Assembly: GCA_016490735.1 (NCBI GenBank)
Contig: JAEMWC010000653.1
Span: forward strand, 442,001-506,000
Source of the DNA: Pachyseris speciosa
Taxonomy: Eukaryota > Cnidaria > Anthozoa > Scleractinia > Pachyseridae
Direction: 5' to 3'
DNA length: 64,000 nucleotides
Below the pieces are notes generated by a model. The model was not told the origin of the DNA. It worked only from the letters and a program-made list of their open reading frames with translations, and did no database searches. The position numbers were made by a program, and so were the translations under genes. Shown piece after piece: positions 1 through 14,100 of this stretch. Positions within the stretch are counted from its first letter, which is position 1. Each line of letters begins with the position of its first letter.

Positions 1-409
1 AATATTCAAAAAGCGTTTACAAAAAAATCACATTTGTTTACAACGCTGAGATTTGGCATGAGGACAATTAAAGAACACTAGAATCAGTAAATAAAAATCC
101 GAATAGATACAAGAGAATTCGAAAAATACAATAATCTGAGCTAAATCGCAACCTACCTCGAATTGTCATCCGAAAATGATGTCTACCTTGGGTTCACGAT
201 CAAAGATTTTGGCCCTCTCGCTTTTTTGTCGTCAAAAGCCGCGGGTGAACATTTTACGTGTCAGAAAACAAAAGATTTCTTACGACCCGCGCGACTTTCG
301 AAAAACGCCCGCCATCTTCCTCAAGAACAATGACTTCGTGACGTCACGGATGTCCTAAAAATGGTGATAATCCGGACTGATCATACAACATAGAAATCTC
401 TCAACCACA

Positions 410-835
410 GTGACTTTAAGACTCCCTGTTTTAACGTTCGACCCAGATTCGATAGTGCCGTTTCCCGTACAGCTTTGACAAGAATAGCAAGGGCTTCAGG
501 ATCGCGAGATTCTTCGCGTACACAGAATAAGGGCGTTTATGCTTACTTTTCTTGTGTTTCTTACTGCTTACGAAATTCATATGCCACGCCATTTATAGAC
601 TGTGACCAGTCGTACCTTTTTACTACAGATAACTGGCGCGCACTAAAAGTAAAATTATGCAAATTAGAGGAAAGAACGCAGGGCACTAGATCCAATGCGC
701 GCTGCAGAGTTAAGAGAAGAAAGAGACTGCTTTCAGTCTACGCTTTTTCGTTTATCAAGCATGCACCTACAAGGAAGAAATGAAGAAATGTAGAAAATTA
801 GATCCGTTGAATATAGGTGATTTAACAACAGCCTT
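410..835. repeat. Diverged direct repeat, copy A
   Basis: This stretch shares an ordered series of short matches with 3470-3745: CTTTAAGACTCCCTGTT, then GGGCGTT, then a lysine/arginine-poor stretch, then TCGTTTATCAAG and CCTACAAGG. The open frame through it shows no recognisable domain and is not conserved in frame between the two copies. It is probably an old dispersed repeat, with no identified class. Confidence 0.45.
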
Positions 836-1149
836 TCAGGGAATTGTGCACACAATTTACCAACTACGGTTTACAGTCTTCACACTCAATAACATCACGG
901 CATAACTGACAGACGACCAATAACATCACGAGTTCGTTGACCAATCACATCAACTACCAGAGTACTTATACCATCTCCTGATGTTACTCAAATCACTTGA
1001 CTCTGATGATGACTTCCGCTCAGGTTGGCTAAACGTCATTCAATGTCACCACAAACAGTCCTTCTCTGGACTACACACCCGGACGATCGTGCTTCACTTA
1101 GTTATGATATGACTCCTGGGTTCAAACCAATTACGAAGACCTTTAAGTT

Positions 1150-1450
1150 TGAGAAGTCAAGCTAGCCACTGTTAACTGCCAACAATGCCTAGTTTATGAA
1201 TTTCAGTGTAACCTGTGTTATGCAGGATATGCTGGTTACACTCGCGGCCACCTCCACAAACGCATTGATGGACACAAACAAAAATCGTCGTCAATCTGTA
1301 AACATTATTTAAGCGAACATAACTCGAACTTTCAGAACAATTTCACGTGCATATTAAATGTTCTCACAAATTAGACTGCCTAAGGAGAGGCTCTTTATAA
1401 GAAAACTTAAACCATCCCTAAACGTGCAAACGGACTCGATTCGCCCAAAG
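1150..1450 (+). pseudogene. Penelope-like element fragment: GIY-YIG endonuclease domain
   Basis: In the plus direction around 1190-1330 a frame reads as a GIY-YIG nuclease core with the characteristic LVYEFQCNLC, AGYAGYTRGHL and GHKQKSSSICKHY segments, followed by a stop near 1372 and frame loss. This is the C-terminal endonuclease arrangement of Penelope-like retroelements (family knowledge). The upstream 840-1150 stretch, with GTTGGCTAAACGTCA-type sequence, may belong to the same element. No reverse transcriptase was found next to it, so this is a dead fragment. Confidence 0.65.
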
Positions 1451-1914
1451 GTATTCAATTGAAGAACTCATAGAAATAAACTGGTTAAGTGAAGATTTCT
1501 TTGCATATGTCTTAAGGAGTGGGTAGTTTAAATAATTTCACGACATTAGAAATGTCGTAAACGTTGAATCTAATCCTCAACGAGCGTCCTCATAAGTGCT
1601 ACCGCTTTAACCACTTCCGGAATTTTATGGCACAACGGAAGAAAAGTTAAAAAAAATTAACTTCTTACAGTGAGATTTTTTCATTTCATCAGTTTCGGTA
1701 GAGAATAAGTAGAGTAAATGACTCGCGGTAAAAAAGGTAGGGGTCACCGACGATCTAAACGAGTAAAATTGGTGTGAAGTTTACGACGCGATACATCTTT
1801 GTTTAGTTTTGGACAAGTCAATCGTGACTAATGCGTGGCATACTATTGTCGCGTTACCAGCGCAGTTTAGATGCGCATAAACAATTAGCGAGAACGTCCT
1901 TAATACAGCATTCT

Positions 1915-2068
1915 GCTAATGATCAGTTCCTGGGGAATTGTGGGTAGATCCAGTCCTTTGTGGGGGCAAACGGCCAAAAAATTACAATTTCAAATTACGT
2001 CCTAAAATGGCCGTTTTTCCCACAAAGGACTGGATCTACCCACAATTCACCAGGAACTGATCATTAGC
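1915..2068. mobile_element. Small foldback MITE
   Basis: The two ends are near-perfect inverted copies: GCTAATGATCAGTTCCTGG at the left and CCAGGAACTGATCATTAGC at the right. The complementarity extends through the GGGTAGATCCAGTCCTTTGTGGG block. The element is about 154 bp with only a short loop and no coding capacity. No clear target duplication was established. Confidence 0.75.
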
Positions 2069-3232
2069 AAAATGGTGTATTGTATGATCAAATGAACACT
2101 TTGGTGAACACTTAACGGGCATACGCAACAACAATCCTGGTTATCTTGTGGCCCAGCATTTCAACTCCACGGGCCACAGTATCTCTGATGTCCAAGTGCA
2201 GTGTGTGCGTTTATGCGGGCGACCAACATCAATAGAAGAAGAAGCGTGAAATGAGGATGGTCTTCAAGCTGGGAACTGTTCATCCAATGGACTCAATATA
2301 GATTTTAACTTCACTTTATCATACAATTAATACATGGACGCGCTATCACAGTTATCACATGCGCACACACCTTCATTTGACGTTTCCTAGGAGACTGCGT
2401 TTTCGAACGGTTTTTATTCACACTGAAGAAGGATTATATACCCTAAACTTCGGTCTTTTCCAGAAGCCTTTGTGACGCTTTTGATATATTTATGTTTATA
2501 TCAACCGCACTATTTAACTTGTGAAGTACTGGAGTGATGTGACAATACTTCCCATAATCCATTATCAATCTGTCGGCAGCTGATTTTGGACGCGTTGCAG
2601 CTCAGCTATTTGCTGTTTGGGAAGGCCATACAGTAAAGCATTGCAGTAATGTAATCTGCTCGTGACGAGTGCGTGCGAAATAAATGTCAAGCGTTATGCA
2701 CTAGTCAACGGATGTACAAACCGTTTAACAGGAATGTAAGGAACCGAAGGTTTGAAATAACACTCACACCTACAACTCGGAAATGCCCTGTGCCATTTTT
2801 CCGAGTTAAAAATGATAATACTAGCATAACTATAGCCCTCAGTACACTCCTGTAAGAACGAAATCGAATATAGTCTTCGAGAGAAGAAAAATTGCATAAA
2901 AACGGAAACGCACACTTTGGGTAAGGCATCTGCAAAACAATACTGATTGCAAGATGGAAACAGCAACCACATGTTTCACCGAAAAAGCTTTGTTACTCGG
3001 TATTTTTTATTGCAGATGGCCACCTTTTAAAAATCTCCTGGCTTATGCGGATTCCAGTTTTTTGTTGTGCGGTTTGTGATTCTGTTGTCATTAATGCGTT
3101 TGATGTGTTTGTGTTCTGCGTTTTGATTCTATTGCCATTAATATGTTTGCGTAGTGGGGGTATTTGGTCCTGTGATTCGGCTTTCATTAATGTGTTCGTG
3201 TTGAGGATTTTGTGATTCTGTTTTTATTGATC

Positions 3233-3266
<34 letters not shown>

Positions 3267-3469
3267 TTTGTTATGGCAGTAGGTTTATGATTCTGTTTCC
3301 AGTACTGGGTTTCTGTTCTATGATTTCGCAGGTTTAGTTTTCATTGTAATAAGTTTGTGTTGTAGGTTTTGTGATTCTATTATGTCCTTTATCGGCCACC
3401 GGAGCAATTGCTACTGGGACTGTGAGAACAATATCTCGTCCGCAGAACACATCATACACCAGACCAGAA
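2069..3469. other. No gene seen; contains a TG microsatellite
   Basis: Short open frames here show no domain or codon bias and overlap on both strands. A (TG)n run lies at about 3234-3264. A stretch at 2703-2735 resembles 30468-30500 (TCAACGGATGTACAA...TTAACAGGAAT), so part of this is an unclassified dispersed repeat. Confidence 0.5.
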
Positions 3470-3745
3470 ATATCTTAACCACGGTCTTTAAGACTCCCTG
3501 TTCAAATTAACGCCCTACCCAGACTCCACCGTGGGGCTTCCCGTTCCCGCTTAATAAAAAGTGCAGGGGCCTGGGAATAAAGAAATCTTTTGGAGTAAAC
3601 AGGTTAAGGGCGTTCACCTTATTATTTTTTGTGCATCCTTACGGCTTGCGAAATTCGTATGTCAAGCTCCTTCGTTTATCAAGTACGCCGGCGCCTACAA
3701 GGGGGAAACGTAGACAAATCTAGGTCCTATGGATATTGGCGCTAT
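3470..3745. repeat. Diverged direct repeat, copy B
   Basis: This is the partner of 410-835. It carries the same ordered blocks (CTTTAAGACTCCCTGTT, AAGGGCGTT, GCGAAATTCGTATG, TCGTTTATCAAGTACG, CCTACAAGG) with many substitutions. No domain was recognised. Confidence 0.45.
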
Positions 3746-4122
3746 GACAGCCGCGCATCAGGAAAGTTTGGATACAATTTATGACCAAAGTGTAGCTGGA
3801 TATCGCCCATTGTCAGCATTTCTGACAAGAGTAAATCACCATGGAGCTGTGCCAAAAACGTTCAAACATGATCAACGTTTTCCAGCGAAAGGTCTCAACT
3901 ACATACTTAAGTAATTATCTTGCGCTGCCAGCCCCATTTGTGCGGAATTATCGAACTCTTTGCTCAGACGGTACCAAGTGATTAAGATGAGTCTTTTGTC
4001 TACAGCAGCTGATCTGATTTGCTCAGTCACCATTGTCTACTTAATAATTTCATACACCGGATGAAAGTTTTTCCGTTCTACCCAATACATAGCACAAATT
4101 TTGAAGTAATCATAATACTTAC

Positions 4123-4368
4123 TGGACCAAGACACGTCAGTATATCCCCCAAATATGTAGCTGCTGGCTTTGATTATAGTAACAGTGGGACCCTTTCCAT
4201 CACAGTTGCTGTGAAAAGTAGATGCTGCCCAGCCATCTGTCTTAGCATGCCAACACCTCACAAACCCACTGCGAGATGAATTCTGCAGGACTGGCACTAT
4301 ATAAGAATTCAACTTCTCAAGGTACTTGCTATTCAGACCGCTAAGGATAGTGGAGGCATGAACGATGC
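4123..4368 (-). CDS. Exon encoding a TLDc domain (collagen/Ig/TLDc membrane protein)
   Basis: Read on the minus strand this 246-nt block is open from an acceptor (TTTGTCTAG at 4374-4369) to a donor (GTAAGT at 4122-4117). It encodes the core of a TLDc domain, including GWAASTFHSNCDGKGPTVTI and SSYIFGGYTDVSW, the two segments I recognise from animal TLDc proteins. The exon is phase 1 at both ends, matching the single leftover base of the Ig exon at 17359-17898, so they could be spliced together. Anthozoan proteins that combine collagen or Ig regions with a C-terminal TLDc domain are known to me, which makes the link plausible. The remainder of the TLDc domain would need another exon at lower coordinates, which I did not find. 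The exon identity is firm; its membership of this particular gene is inference. Confidence 0.75.
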
Positions 4369-7300
4369 CTAGACAAAGGCAAAATAAGCGAACGAGTGCA
4401 AAATGTTCTAATAGCGGAATTTCGTTCCAGCTTTAGAAGGAAGTGTACGCATAGAAAGAGTCATATACAACAAAGTTACACCTACTCAAAACGCTTAACC
4501 TCCAGACAAATAATTAAAACCCAACAATTGTCTTCGAAATCATAGCATTGATTGGTTGGCTGTGAAAATAAAGACTGAAACAAAAATCAGTTTTCTACAG
4601 GAGTCGAGCCCATGACTTCAGCTGCGATACCGGTTCAGTGCTGTACCACTACTGCTTAAACACGGACACTGCCTATATAAGGAACGTTGGACTGGGCAAG
4701 CCGTCAGTCATTTCATTCTAGACGTCGACCCGCGAACATCTGGGGCGCGAAAGTCAAATTTGTTGGTACGAGAAATTCAAAATTTATTGCATTCGCACAA
4801 AATGAAAGTTAAACTTCAAGTTTTCCAACTTAAGTGACCAGAATTGAGTAACTTCGACTGAGAATCATGGACGCACTTCCCATTATATATCCTTCTTCGA
4901 TATTACTGGCTTCCCTTCTTCTTGCTCACTGGGTCCGATAATATAGGTGGTTTGCCGCCAATCTCTGGAGACACAGATAATAATGGTGAAACGCGCAAAT
5001 GCGGGTGGACGAACAAAAGGAGCTAATGAGAGATCTATTGTTTACGTCCTCCAACGTGGCGGCGATGACGTAACGTGAAAACTAGCTATTGAATAAAGCC
5101 GTTCAAGCAGAAATTGCGTGTCAAAGAGGGGAGGAGCTATCCCTTTTATAGGCAGTGTCCTATGCACAGGAAAATCGAGCAAAACGGAAAATTCGTGGCC
5201 ACAGACGAAAACCTAACCTACCCTCATTTTAAGTCTATAGAGAGGTACTGACGAGTTTACAAACCTCCTGGTGTTTAAACGTACATTAAAATTTTGGTTG
5301 GGTTTTTTAGCGAGCGCTTCAGAATAAGTCGACCAATTTGAAGAAATTTTGCCCTAAGTGACCTCAAATTGACCTCAGACTGTTTGTTTACATTGACTAT
5401 TCGCATCGGTTACACTGAAATGAGCGCTCCATATTAACTAATATTCTCATTCCATATTTCGTTTGATAATGAATTTGACTTACCACTATATAATGGAGTC
5501 GAATAGGTGCAAGGATTGTCTTGAAGCGACAGAATGAAGCCGAGTTGTTGTCCAAACTAGATCTGATGTAAAAGTTTCAGAAATTCCTTTGTCAAATTTG
5601 CCTATAATTATATGTGAATGTAAGAAACGCTGCAGCTCATCAACCAAATGCCTGGGTAAGTTGTTGAGACATCTGTGACACACTTAGATCTGTTTTAGTG
5701 TTAGAGTGTTGGAACTGGAGCTGATAAGAGCTCACTCTAGAGCTGGTAAGACCCGACTGATGTAGGGCGTTATTGTCGATTGCGTGACAGATTTTGAAAC
5801 ACCCTACGGGATAAATCTTGTCTCCGAAAATCCCCCCACCCCAAATCACTTTTCTAATGGTCCATCTTTAAAGATAAAACATCCAAAAAATAATAATCAA
5901 GGGGTATATTCACGTAACAATAGCCGTGAAGCGTCTCGGTTGCATATCTTAACAAAACGTGTGCCAGCATCCCCATCATGGTGTTTCGTCCGCAAAATTC
6001 CTCAAAGAAAACACATTAATATAACTATTCGTTTCTTTATTTTCCGGTAGGTTAAACGAATTATTTATGTTAGTCCGGGTCGAGAAACAGTCCCTCAGGT
6101 GCAATCGAGTGGCAGCTGTTTGGATTTAGCTCTAAAAATCGGCATGTGCTAAAACCAGGAACACCGGAACAAAACCACCGAAACGGACCACCGGAACGAA
6201 ACCACCGAAACTTGCGAAACAACCGAAACAACCGAAACTGTAGGAAAAGAACGAACGAAACCACCGGAACTACCGAAACGAATTTTTAAAACATTGTTGG
6301 CTTTGCATTGTTTTAAGCCGCGTATTTGGCGCGCGTAAAGAGAGGACGCTAAATCAGGGACCGCACAGAGGGAGGGGCTGGAGGAGGTTTAGCCCCCCCC
6401 CTACTTTTTTGCAAAAATAAAAATACATTAAACAAAAAATATTTTAACAAAAATAACCGAGCCAAAAATAGCAAAAAATCGTTTATTCGAAAGTGACCAG
6501 AGTTACTGGCAAAGACAAACACGCAGATAAATAGACAGAAAGAAGTATTAGTCGTTACAATTATGAAATACGAGCTTCAGATCATTTTATGATGTAGTTT
6601 TTACTGAAAAGTTAAAGCTATCCCTCCATGACAGGATCGATGTTACCAAGGAGAACTCGCGCGCGGAGAAGGATTGAAATTGACACTGGAGAGCCAACAT
6701 ATCCTGTGACCGCACAAGACTATTACAGGCGAAGATAGTTTGAAGCTTTTGACTTCATGATGAACGCTATTGACCAGCGTTTTGACCAGCGAAGCTTTGA
6801 TACGTATGCGAAGATTGAGTCTCTCTAAGTTAAGACCCTCAATTGGCAGGACAAACCAGAAGAGCTAAAGTTTATGGAAAAACTGTATAACGATGATGTT
6901 AATATGTCAATGTTAACTGCCAAGATAGAAATTTTACAAGTGCTGCTGAAGGATGGTGATTATTCGTGTTTTGACGACATCATAGTAAAAATTAAAGAGC
7001 TACCCAACCCAGAACGGGAAATGATAAATAATGGTAATTGAACTGAGTGGAGTGCAATTTGGTCTGAAATCATACGCGTGATTCAAAATCGAACAAGCCG
7101 CAGCGCGAGTTCGATTTGAAATCAGACCAAAAGTTCAATTACCACTTTATTCAGCCATTTCGAAATCACAGTTTTTTTGTCAATATTAATATTTGCTTAT
7201 CCATGAAATTTGATAGGTTAGTATTATTTCACTTTCATTTTGATCGGTTACAGAAAGGATGCGATTTAGAGTAAAAAATGGTGCGATTTGGGAATAAATT

Positions 7301-8117
7301 GCACTGTTGCGATCCAATCGGATTGCAAGGATCACCAGTGATTTCAAAATGAATGTAATAAAAGAAGTTATCACGTTATGTGAGCTCATTGTCGTAAATC
7401 CGGCAACCGGTGAGACCGGTGAAAGATCCTTTTCGACTGCTCGGAGGCTAAAAACATGGCTCCGTTCAAGGATGAACCAGGAACGATTTAGTAACCTGAC
7501 AGTTTTAAACATACACAAAAGAAGAACTGACAGGCTTTCCACCATTGACATTGCAAACGAATTTACCGACCGCAACACAAACAGAAAGCGTAAATTTGGC
7601 ACTTTTCAAGTAATAATGTGCAGTAACTTTAATATCATTCACTTAATTATTTTCAGTTACCGTTTTGTTAAATTTCAGAGCCGTGGAAATATTTTGAATG
7701 AATAATCAAACAATTATTGAACTCGGCTTTTGTATGATATGAAGATATGCAGATATCGGAGGGTGTTATCCTCCTCAAGCCTTCGGCTTTGGCGGATAAC
7801 ATCCTCCTCGATCTGCATAATTCTTCATATCATACTCAGCCTCGTCCCATAATTGCTAATTATACAGCGTTGAGTTCAAGGCAGCTCAAGCAAAATCGTT
7901 GGATCTCTGGCTTATTTATAGTAATTACAGGTTGATATCAGCAGTATAACAGTCTATGATATTTCAATATAGTGATGGTGAATTTTGAGACCCGATAACA
8001 ACATCCCTGAAGATGTGGAAAAAAATTAATAGTTTTATCGGTATAAAAGCATTCTCCGTAACTTTATGCCTCCCCCCCCCCCCAAATTTCGTCCACGATT
8101 TTTCTTTAGCCCCCCCC

Positions 8118-8150
<33 letters not shown>

Positions 8151-11100
8151 AAAAACTTGCTCCGCTGTCCCTGTAAATCCCTGCTGGTTTAACGAACGTT
8201 GCGTTTAAAGCCAAGACCAAGTGTCACCCGATGGCGAGGACATATCTTGAGTTGATCAATGTTTTGTGGGCGTGAAAAGTGATGCGCTCTTGCGAGAATA
8301 AGCTCAACTTATCTATAGTACTCATGCTTATTTATAGTACGGCTGCAGTTGAGCAATGGCATGCATGACTTTGACAGACATGACTTTGACAGACATTATC
8401 CATGCTACTGACACCACTCTTGAATTGAACACGTTTCACCTTCTATAGAGTAAAAACATAATTTCTGCACTCTAGTGCAAAACCCTGACCGTAGGGATTG
8501 GTCGATTCACGTCTTTGGCAAAGACGCGCAAACACTATTTGCGCAACCTGGAATTCAGCTAAGTAGGGGTGCCGAGGCGATTGGGAAATCTGAATCCGAA
8601 TTTCCGATCAAACACAAAATCTGAAAACGGATTTCGCGGCGGATTTTGTTAATAGGAATCTTTCCCCGACATGGATTTCAATCATCAAAATCCGTCGCGA
8701 AATCCGTGCTCGACTGCAGTGAAATCCGAAATATCCAGATTTTAAGATTGCCAATCGACCGCACCCGAGGGGCTGTTCTCGACCCCAGGACTAACATAAA
8801 TAATGAAGAAACGAATAGTTATTAGGGTTGTTTCTCTGCGAGAATTTTGGGGAAGCAACATCATAATAAGGATGCTGGTACATGTTGTGTTGATATGAAA
8901 ATGAGACGCTATTTCAAAGGGCCATTGTTGCGTGAATTTACCCCTTGGGAATTTTTTTTTTTTTTTTTTGGCAACTTTATTTTTAGGGATAGACCATTGG
9001 AAAAGCGATGGGAGGCTGTAGAATGATTTTCGGAGACTCAAGAAGCACTTTTCATTTGAATAGAAAAAACCGGGGAGAATTTTCTATCTCAAGGAACGGA
9101 ACAATTTTTCTCAATCAAAATAGAACTGGAATAGAGTGTTCTTTTTACACTGAGGGTGTACTCTTTAAGAAACTAAGTACTAACAAAAACAACACTAAGT
9201 CGCACGTCGGAAGTCAACCAAGGAGCATGGAACTAGTGGAACGCCGCAGATATTACAGGATTTTAGGATCATTCCGACAAGAACAAGAAACAGGAATACC
9301 TCAGATGGTATTCCTTATATGTTGTAAACAAATTCCGGTGGAAAAATCTGTTCCATTTGATTTACTAAGGGAACAACCGGGTTTTCGAAAGTGCCAAGGA
9401 TTTCGCCCGAGGGATATTTCAAAATCTGTCACGCAATCGACAATAGTTCGGGTCTAATCAGCTCCATAATGACCTCTTCTCAGCTCCAGTTCCAACACTA
9501 AAACAGATCTAAATGTGTCACAGATGTCTCAACAACTTACCCAGGCATATGGTTGATGAACTGCAGCGTTTCTTACGATCAGATATAATACTAGCCAAAT
9601 TCGACGAAGGAGTTTCTGAAAGTTTTATGTCAGATCTGCAACAGTTTGGACAACAACGGAACCCGATTGCAGCCTCTATCGGCTTCATTCTGCCGCTTCA
9701 AGACAACACACGCTACTATTCGACGCTATTATACAATGGTAAGTCAAATTCATTCTCAAATGAAATATGGAATGAGAATATTAGTTAATATGGAGCGCTC
9801 TTTTCAATGTAACCGATGTGACTAGTCAATGTAAACAAACGCTCTGAGGTCAATTTAAGGTCACTTAGGGCAAAATTTCTTCAAATTGGTCGACTTATTC
9901 TGAAGCGCTCGCTAAAAAACCCAACCAAAATTTTCATGTACGTTAAAACACTATATCTCGAGACTTCAAAACTAAGATTTGGGGCAATTCGGAGAATTCC
10001 CATAGCCAGGACCTCGATTTCAGGTTTGCCTATAAACTTTCGCATTCGTGAGCTCTTGTCAACTGGCCATTTAGAAAGCGGTTAACAAGCGTTGCTTTTA
10101 CACTTCAGAATCGGAAATCTGTCGTAAATAGGATGCTAGATGTCCATTTTATAGAAATTAAGTGTTAGATTGCCGATAGGTTGACATGTTTGGTTACGCG
10201 AAGCAGTTATTTCGGCCGGTCTATTTTCCCTCGTGAGGCGGCTAATTTCAGGCGTCAGACGGGCGAAATAAAAAATCTCAAATAATTCCAAAAATCGACC
10301 GTATTTCGGAGAATAAACCCCAGGAGGTTTGTAAACTCGTCAGTACCTCTCTATAGACTTAAAATGAGGGTAGGTTAGGTTTTCGACTGTAGCCGCCTTT
10401 TGCTCGATTTTGCTGTGCACTTGCTCTTAAGTAGTGCTCATAACTGCGATGATCACTCACATATTCACTGTGGTTCATTCCTGGTTCAGTGCTGTACCAG
10501 GCATTTTTTTTTCCAGGTTTTATTTTCACTACTGCTTAAGTAGTGCTTATAACTGCGATGATCACTCGCATATTCATTCTTAAGAGTGGAGGTCTGTAAT
10601 ATCAACCAACGGCTTACAATAAGGAAATTATCAAAATTCTCAAAAAAATTCACAGCATAGCTGTAGGTAAACTGTTACCCAAAAATGTATGTTTAACATC
10701 AATTCGATAATTATTTTAGGCGTACGCAGAGGATCTTGGTTTCGGGGCTCTTGGACCGGGTTTTAGGGGTCTGTCACAGCACATTGTCGACAACTCGTTT
10801 TCAAATTTCAAACAGTTAGATTCCGGACCACTAAAAAGCCATTGCAGCAAGTAGGTAATTATACACATTTTGAGTGGTTAATCTTTTACTTGGAATCAAA
10901 ATTGAATATTTGGAGTATTGTTCATTATTTACATTATTTTGAGCGATTTTTTGCAAGGCAAAATTCACAACATTGAGATGCTAAAAACATTGACTGGTAC
11001 ATGGCCAAGAGTTCAGAGACTTGTATCACGTGAAAGAGCATTCTTTGCTCTTTTAAAATCCGTTTTCAAAAGTATGGGCAACTGAAAAGAAAAGTTTTGT

Positions 11101-14100
11101 GGCCGCGAAATACAACCTTTACTTTCCTGAAATTTGAGCTTTCCTGTTAAGGCCTCCGTTGCTGAAAATTCAGATAAACTCAACACAAAATGGGCCGTTT
11201 AAAGCAAAAATGGTTTAATAATAAATTCAAATGTTTTGAAGACTATTTTACGTTCATTTTTAATAAGAACTAACAGAGTTTTGCTTTGCTAATGGACCTC
11301 ATGTTCCACACTGAACACGAGGCTCAAGTTCGAAGCACTCTTAAAATCAGCAAATAAAATCGGAACGTTTTGCGTTCAAAAATCTCTTTAACATACAGAA
11401 AATTGGCTGTGAGTGTTAAGTAATTCGTACCTTGCAGGGTTTTACCGGGTAAAGCTCAAATCTTGGAAGTTAAATGGGCGCGCGGCACGACATCATCTTC
11501 CTGCTTCTTCGCCAATTTCAAAGTTCGACTGTTGAACGTCAAAGACTGCGTTACAACATTGTCATTGTTCGTGACATAAACCGCCTGGTTATCGCGGTTC
11601 TAGTGTCACACGGCACTTTTCTGGATTGTAACCCCGTTAAAAGAAAAGTAATCATAAAAAAATGGCCATGAAATATCAAAAGACTGAAGTCGGTAATTGT
11701 TAAAATGTATCAAATTAATATAGAAACATAGTAAGGAATGATATCCTTATGGAAAACTAGAAATGTAATCTGGTATACATTCCATAAAGCCACGTAAGCC
11801 ATAGAATCCTGGAAAGTCCACCAGCTTAGGTCCCTTCGACAAGACAATGTACGGACCGAGATTCTAAAAAGGCTGAACGAAACGACCCTTAGACCCTTTT
11901 TACAAAGAGGAAAGGTAACCATAGTGCTATGGTTACCCTAGCAGGAGGGCCAAAAATAGCCCCGGTTTACAAGCAAACTTTCGCAGTTAGGGTTACCCTA
12001 CCACCCAGGACAACTTAATTGCAAAATAAGTTCTGCTACGTACTTCGATTCACCTGTCTGTACTACCTGTCATTGCTGGTTTCTAGTGTTATGGAACGTT
12101 GTTATAATGTCACCTTTAATCCTTATTGCTAAATAACAACAACAAGTTGCAACTGGTCAAACACGGCCCTGGTCTAGTCCAGTTGTTTGATTTGACCCAT
12201 GACCCATGACTCATTTTTTGTCAACATTCAAGGGCTGAAAACAATTAGCTCAGCTATGGTTGCTCTACTGCTAGGGTAACCCAAGCTGCCTTGTAAACAC
12301 GCTGATGAAAAAAAAAAAAATGAAGAAATGTGGAAGCGCTAGGGTAACACTCCTGCTAAGAAAACCCTAGCACTTGCTACGTGCTACTGACTAGCTACGT
12401 GCTACTTCCTGCAGTGTTCACGTGGTTAGTTTGGTGCCATCTTTGAGTCTTCCTCACTTGTTCGTCGTTTTGACAGTCGTTTCATATTGTTTTCGTAGAA
12501 TTTTGTGATTAACAGAAGCCTAAGCGCTTGTTGAAGAGAATGCCGAATTTTTTGGAGCGGTCGTATCCAGGTTGCCGGGAGAAATCATTCAAGAAACGCC
12601 TCCAGCTTAAGGGGCGTGTTTTTCAACATACGCGCCCCCAAGACAAAATATTGCTGATCTAACCAGCTGCATATAGCCACTAAAAGGCCTTTTTCAAGCA
12701 GAGGTTGGTATAGCTTACCATACAAAGCTTTCAAGCCACGTGAGAAATACACAGATAAACAATCGATATTTCAAATGAGGTCACACTCAGGCTACGGTTA
12801 GATGATTACAATATTCAAATTAAGTTTCAAAGTTTGAAACTAATAATGCAGTCCGTTCGTGATAAATCAAACCTATTGTCGAGTAATAAGCGGCAAGTGC
12901 TGATATTTGTCTTAAAAAATATTGTTTTGCGGCGTTATCGTTCCCGTTGCCTTTATCGCTGTCCTTTTTCGCAGGAAAAAATAGTCTAAAAATCGATCAG
13001 TCTGCAAGAATGCCGTGGCATAGGCTTGGTATGGGAGTTGTACGTTCCTATTCATGGGCGCCTGTCCCTGCTCGTAATCAGGACCATGAAATAGCTTGCC
13101 CAGAGGTGCAGGGAGAGGCAAGCAGACTGGTTCGACAAGAATGAAGGCATTTCTTGGCGTTGTAGTTTAGTTTGACAGGTGCATTCAGTGAACATTCACA
13201 TTATTGAAAAATGTAGCAAGGATGCCAATACTGTCTTTCAAGCTCTGCAATACGCGTTAAAAGCATTTAAGCCGGAGCATCCTGATATAACAAGTGCAGC
13301 ACTCAGACAAGACAACGTAATGCGACCACAGAGTGGCCATGCTTTCAGCATGCCGTCTGATGGGTTCAACAAAAGGGCTTTAAAGTCGATGAGTTCTTAA
13401 CTGCTCTGCAGATTCAAGGCTACTTTTCTCAGTTGTGTAAACCTTTTAAGGCACGCCAAAGCCCCTCAACCAGGGACGACACGTTAACCGATGGAAACGA
13501 CGTCCAGGCAGTCCAGAACGCGGAAACCTACTCGTCTGCGCATGCTGCTATTCCATCGTGTTTGACACGCTTAACATTTGCAACTTGTGCGCAACAACTG
13601 AGGCTGACCAGGCTCAGCGTGGCACAGATGTGTCTGATCGGCAGCCACTATACTACACCATGGACGTAGAGATATCAAAGTCAAAGAGAAAAGCCCCGTA
13701 CATCAGTTTTATTCACGCTCTGGTTGGATCTTGTTATTGTACTAAGACGTTACAAGGAGTACTTACCATTTACGGGGAATACCCAGAAATTCCGGAGAAA
13801 AAATTAAATCTGTAAAGATTTCAGAACTGATTTTTGGGTCTCTCCTGGAGATGCTGGAACATCACTTCTGTTGGGCATCGATGCTGAATCGTGCAAAACT
13901 TTCCAACCGGATGAATCTGACATCTTGTGACAATGACATTTTGCTTATTCAGTTATTGCTTGTCTAGCAGCTCTTCTTTGTTTGTTAGTTTTCGACATAC
14001 GTTTAATATAGGGTCTTGAACCGAGCTTAAGAAAAACTTAACAGTCAATCTATAAAAGAATACACCTTATTAGACGTTTCGTATGCCAGACAAAGATAGT

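Larger units (their letters stand above)
5165..10424. mobile_element. Large inverted-repeat (foldback) element with roughly 1-kb arms
   Basis: The left arm, about 5165-6125, is the inverted homologue of about 8730-10424. The outer blocks include CCTACCCTCATTTTAAGTCTATAGAGAGGTACTG (5219-5252) against its complement at 10340-10373. The inner blocks include the ACTATTCGTTTCTT segment near 6023 against its complement near 8812. The right arm has an extra segment at about 9010-9400 that the left arm lacks. Short parallel open frames in both arms (5683-5486 minus and 9513-9788 plus) encode related peptides beginning MCHRCLNNLPRH; they are mirror copies and may be remains of a coding exon captured in the arms. 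The centre holds hAT transposase remains. Exact termini and a target duplication were not resolved. Confidence 0.65.

Noticed and set aside
8069..8149. G-quadruplex regulatory element
   Set aside because: The poly(C) runs are simple sequence with no gene nearby to regulate, and homopolymer length is unreliable.
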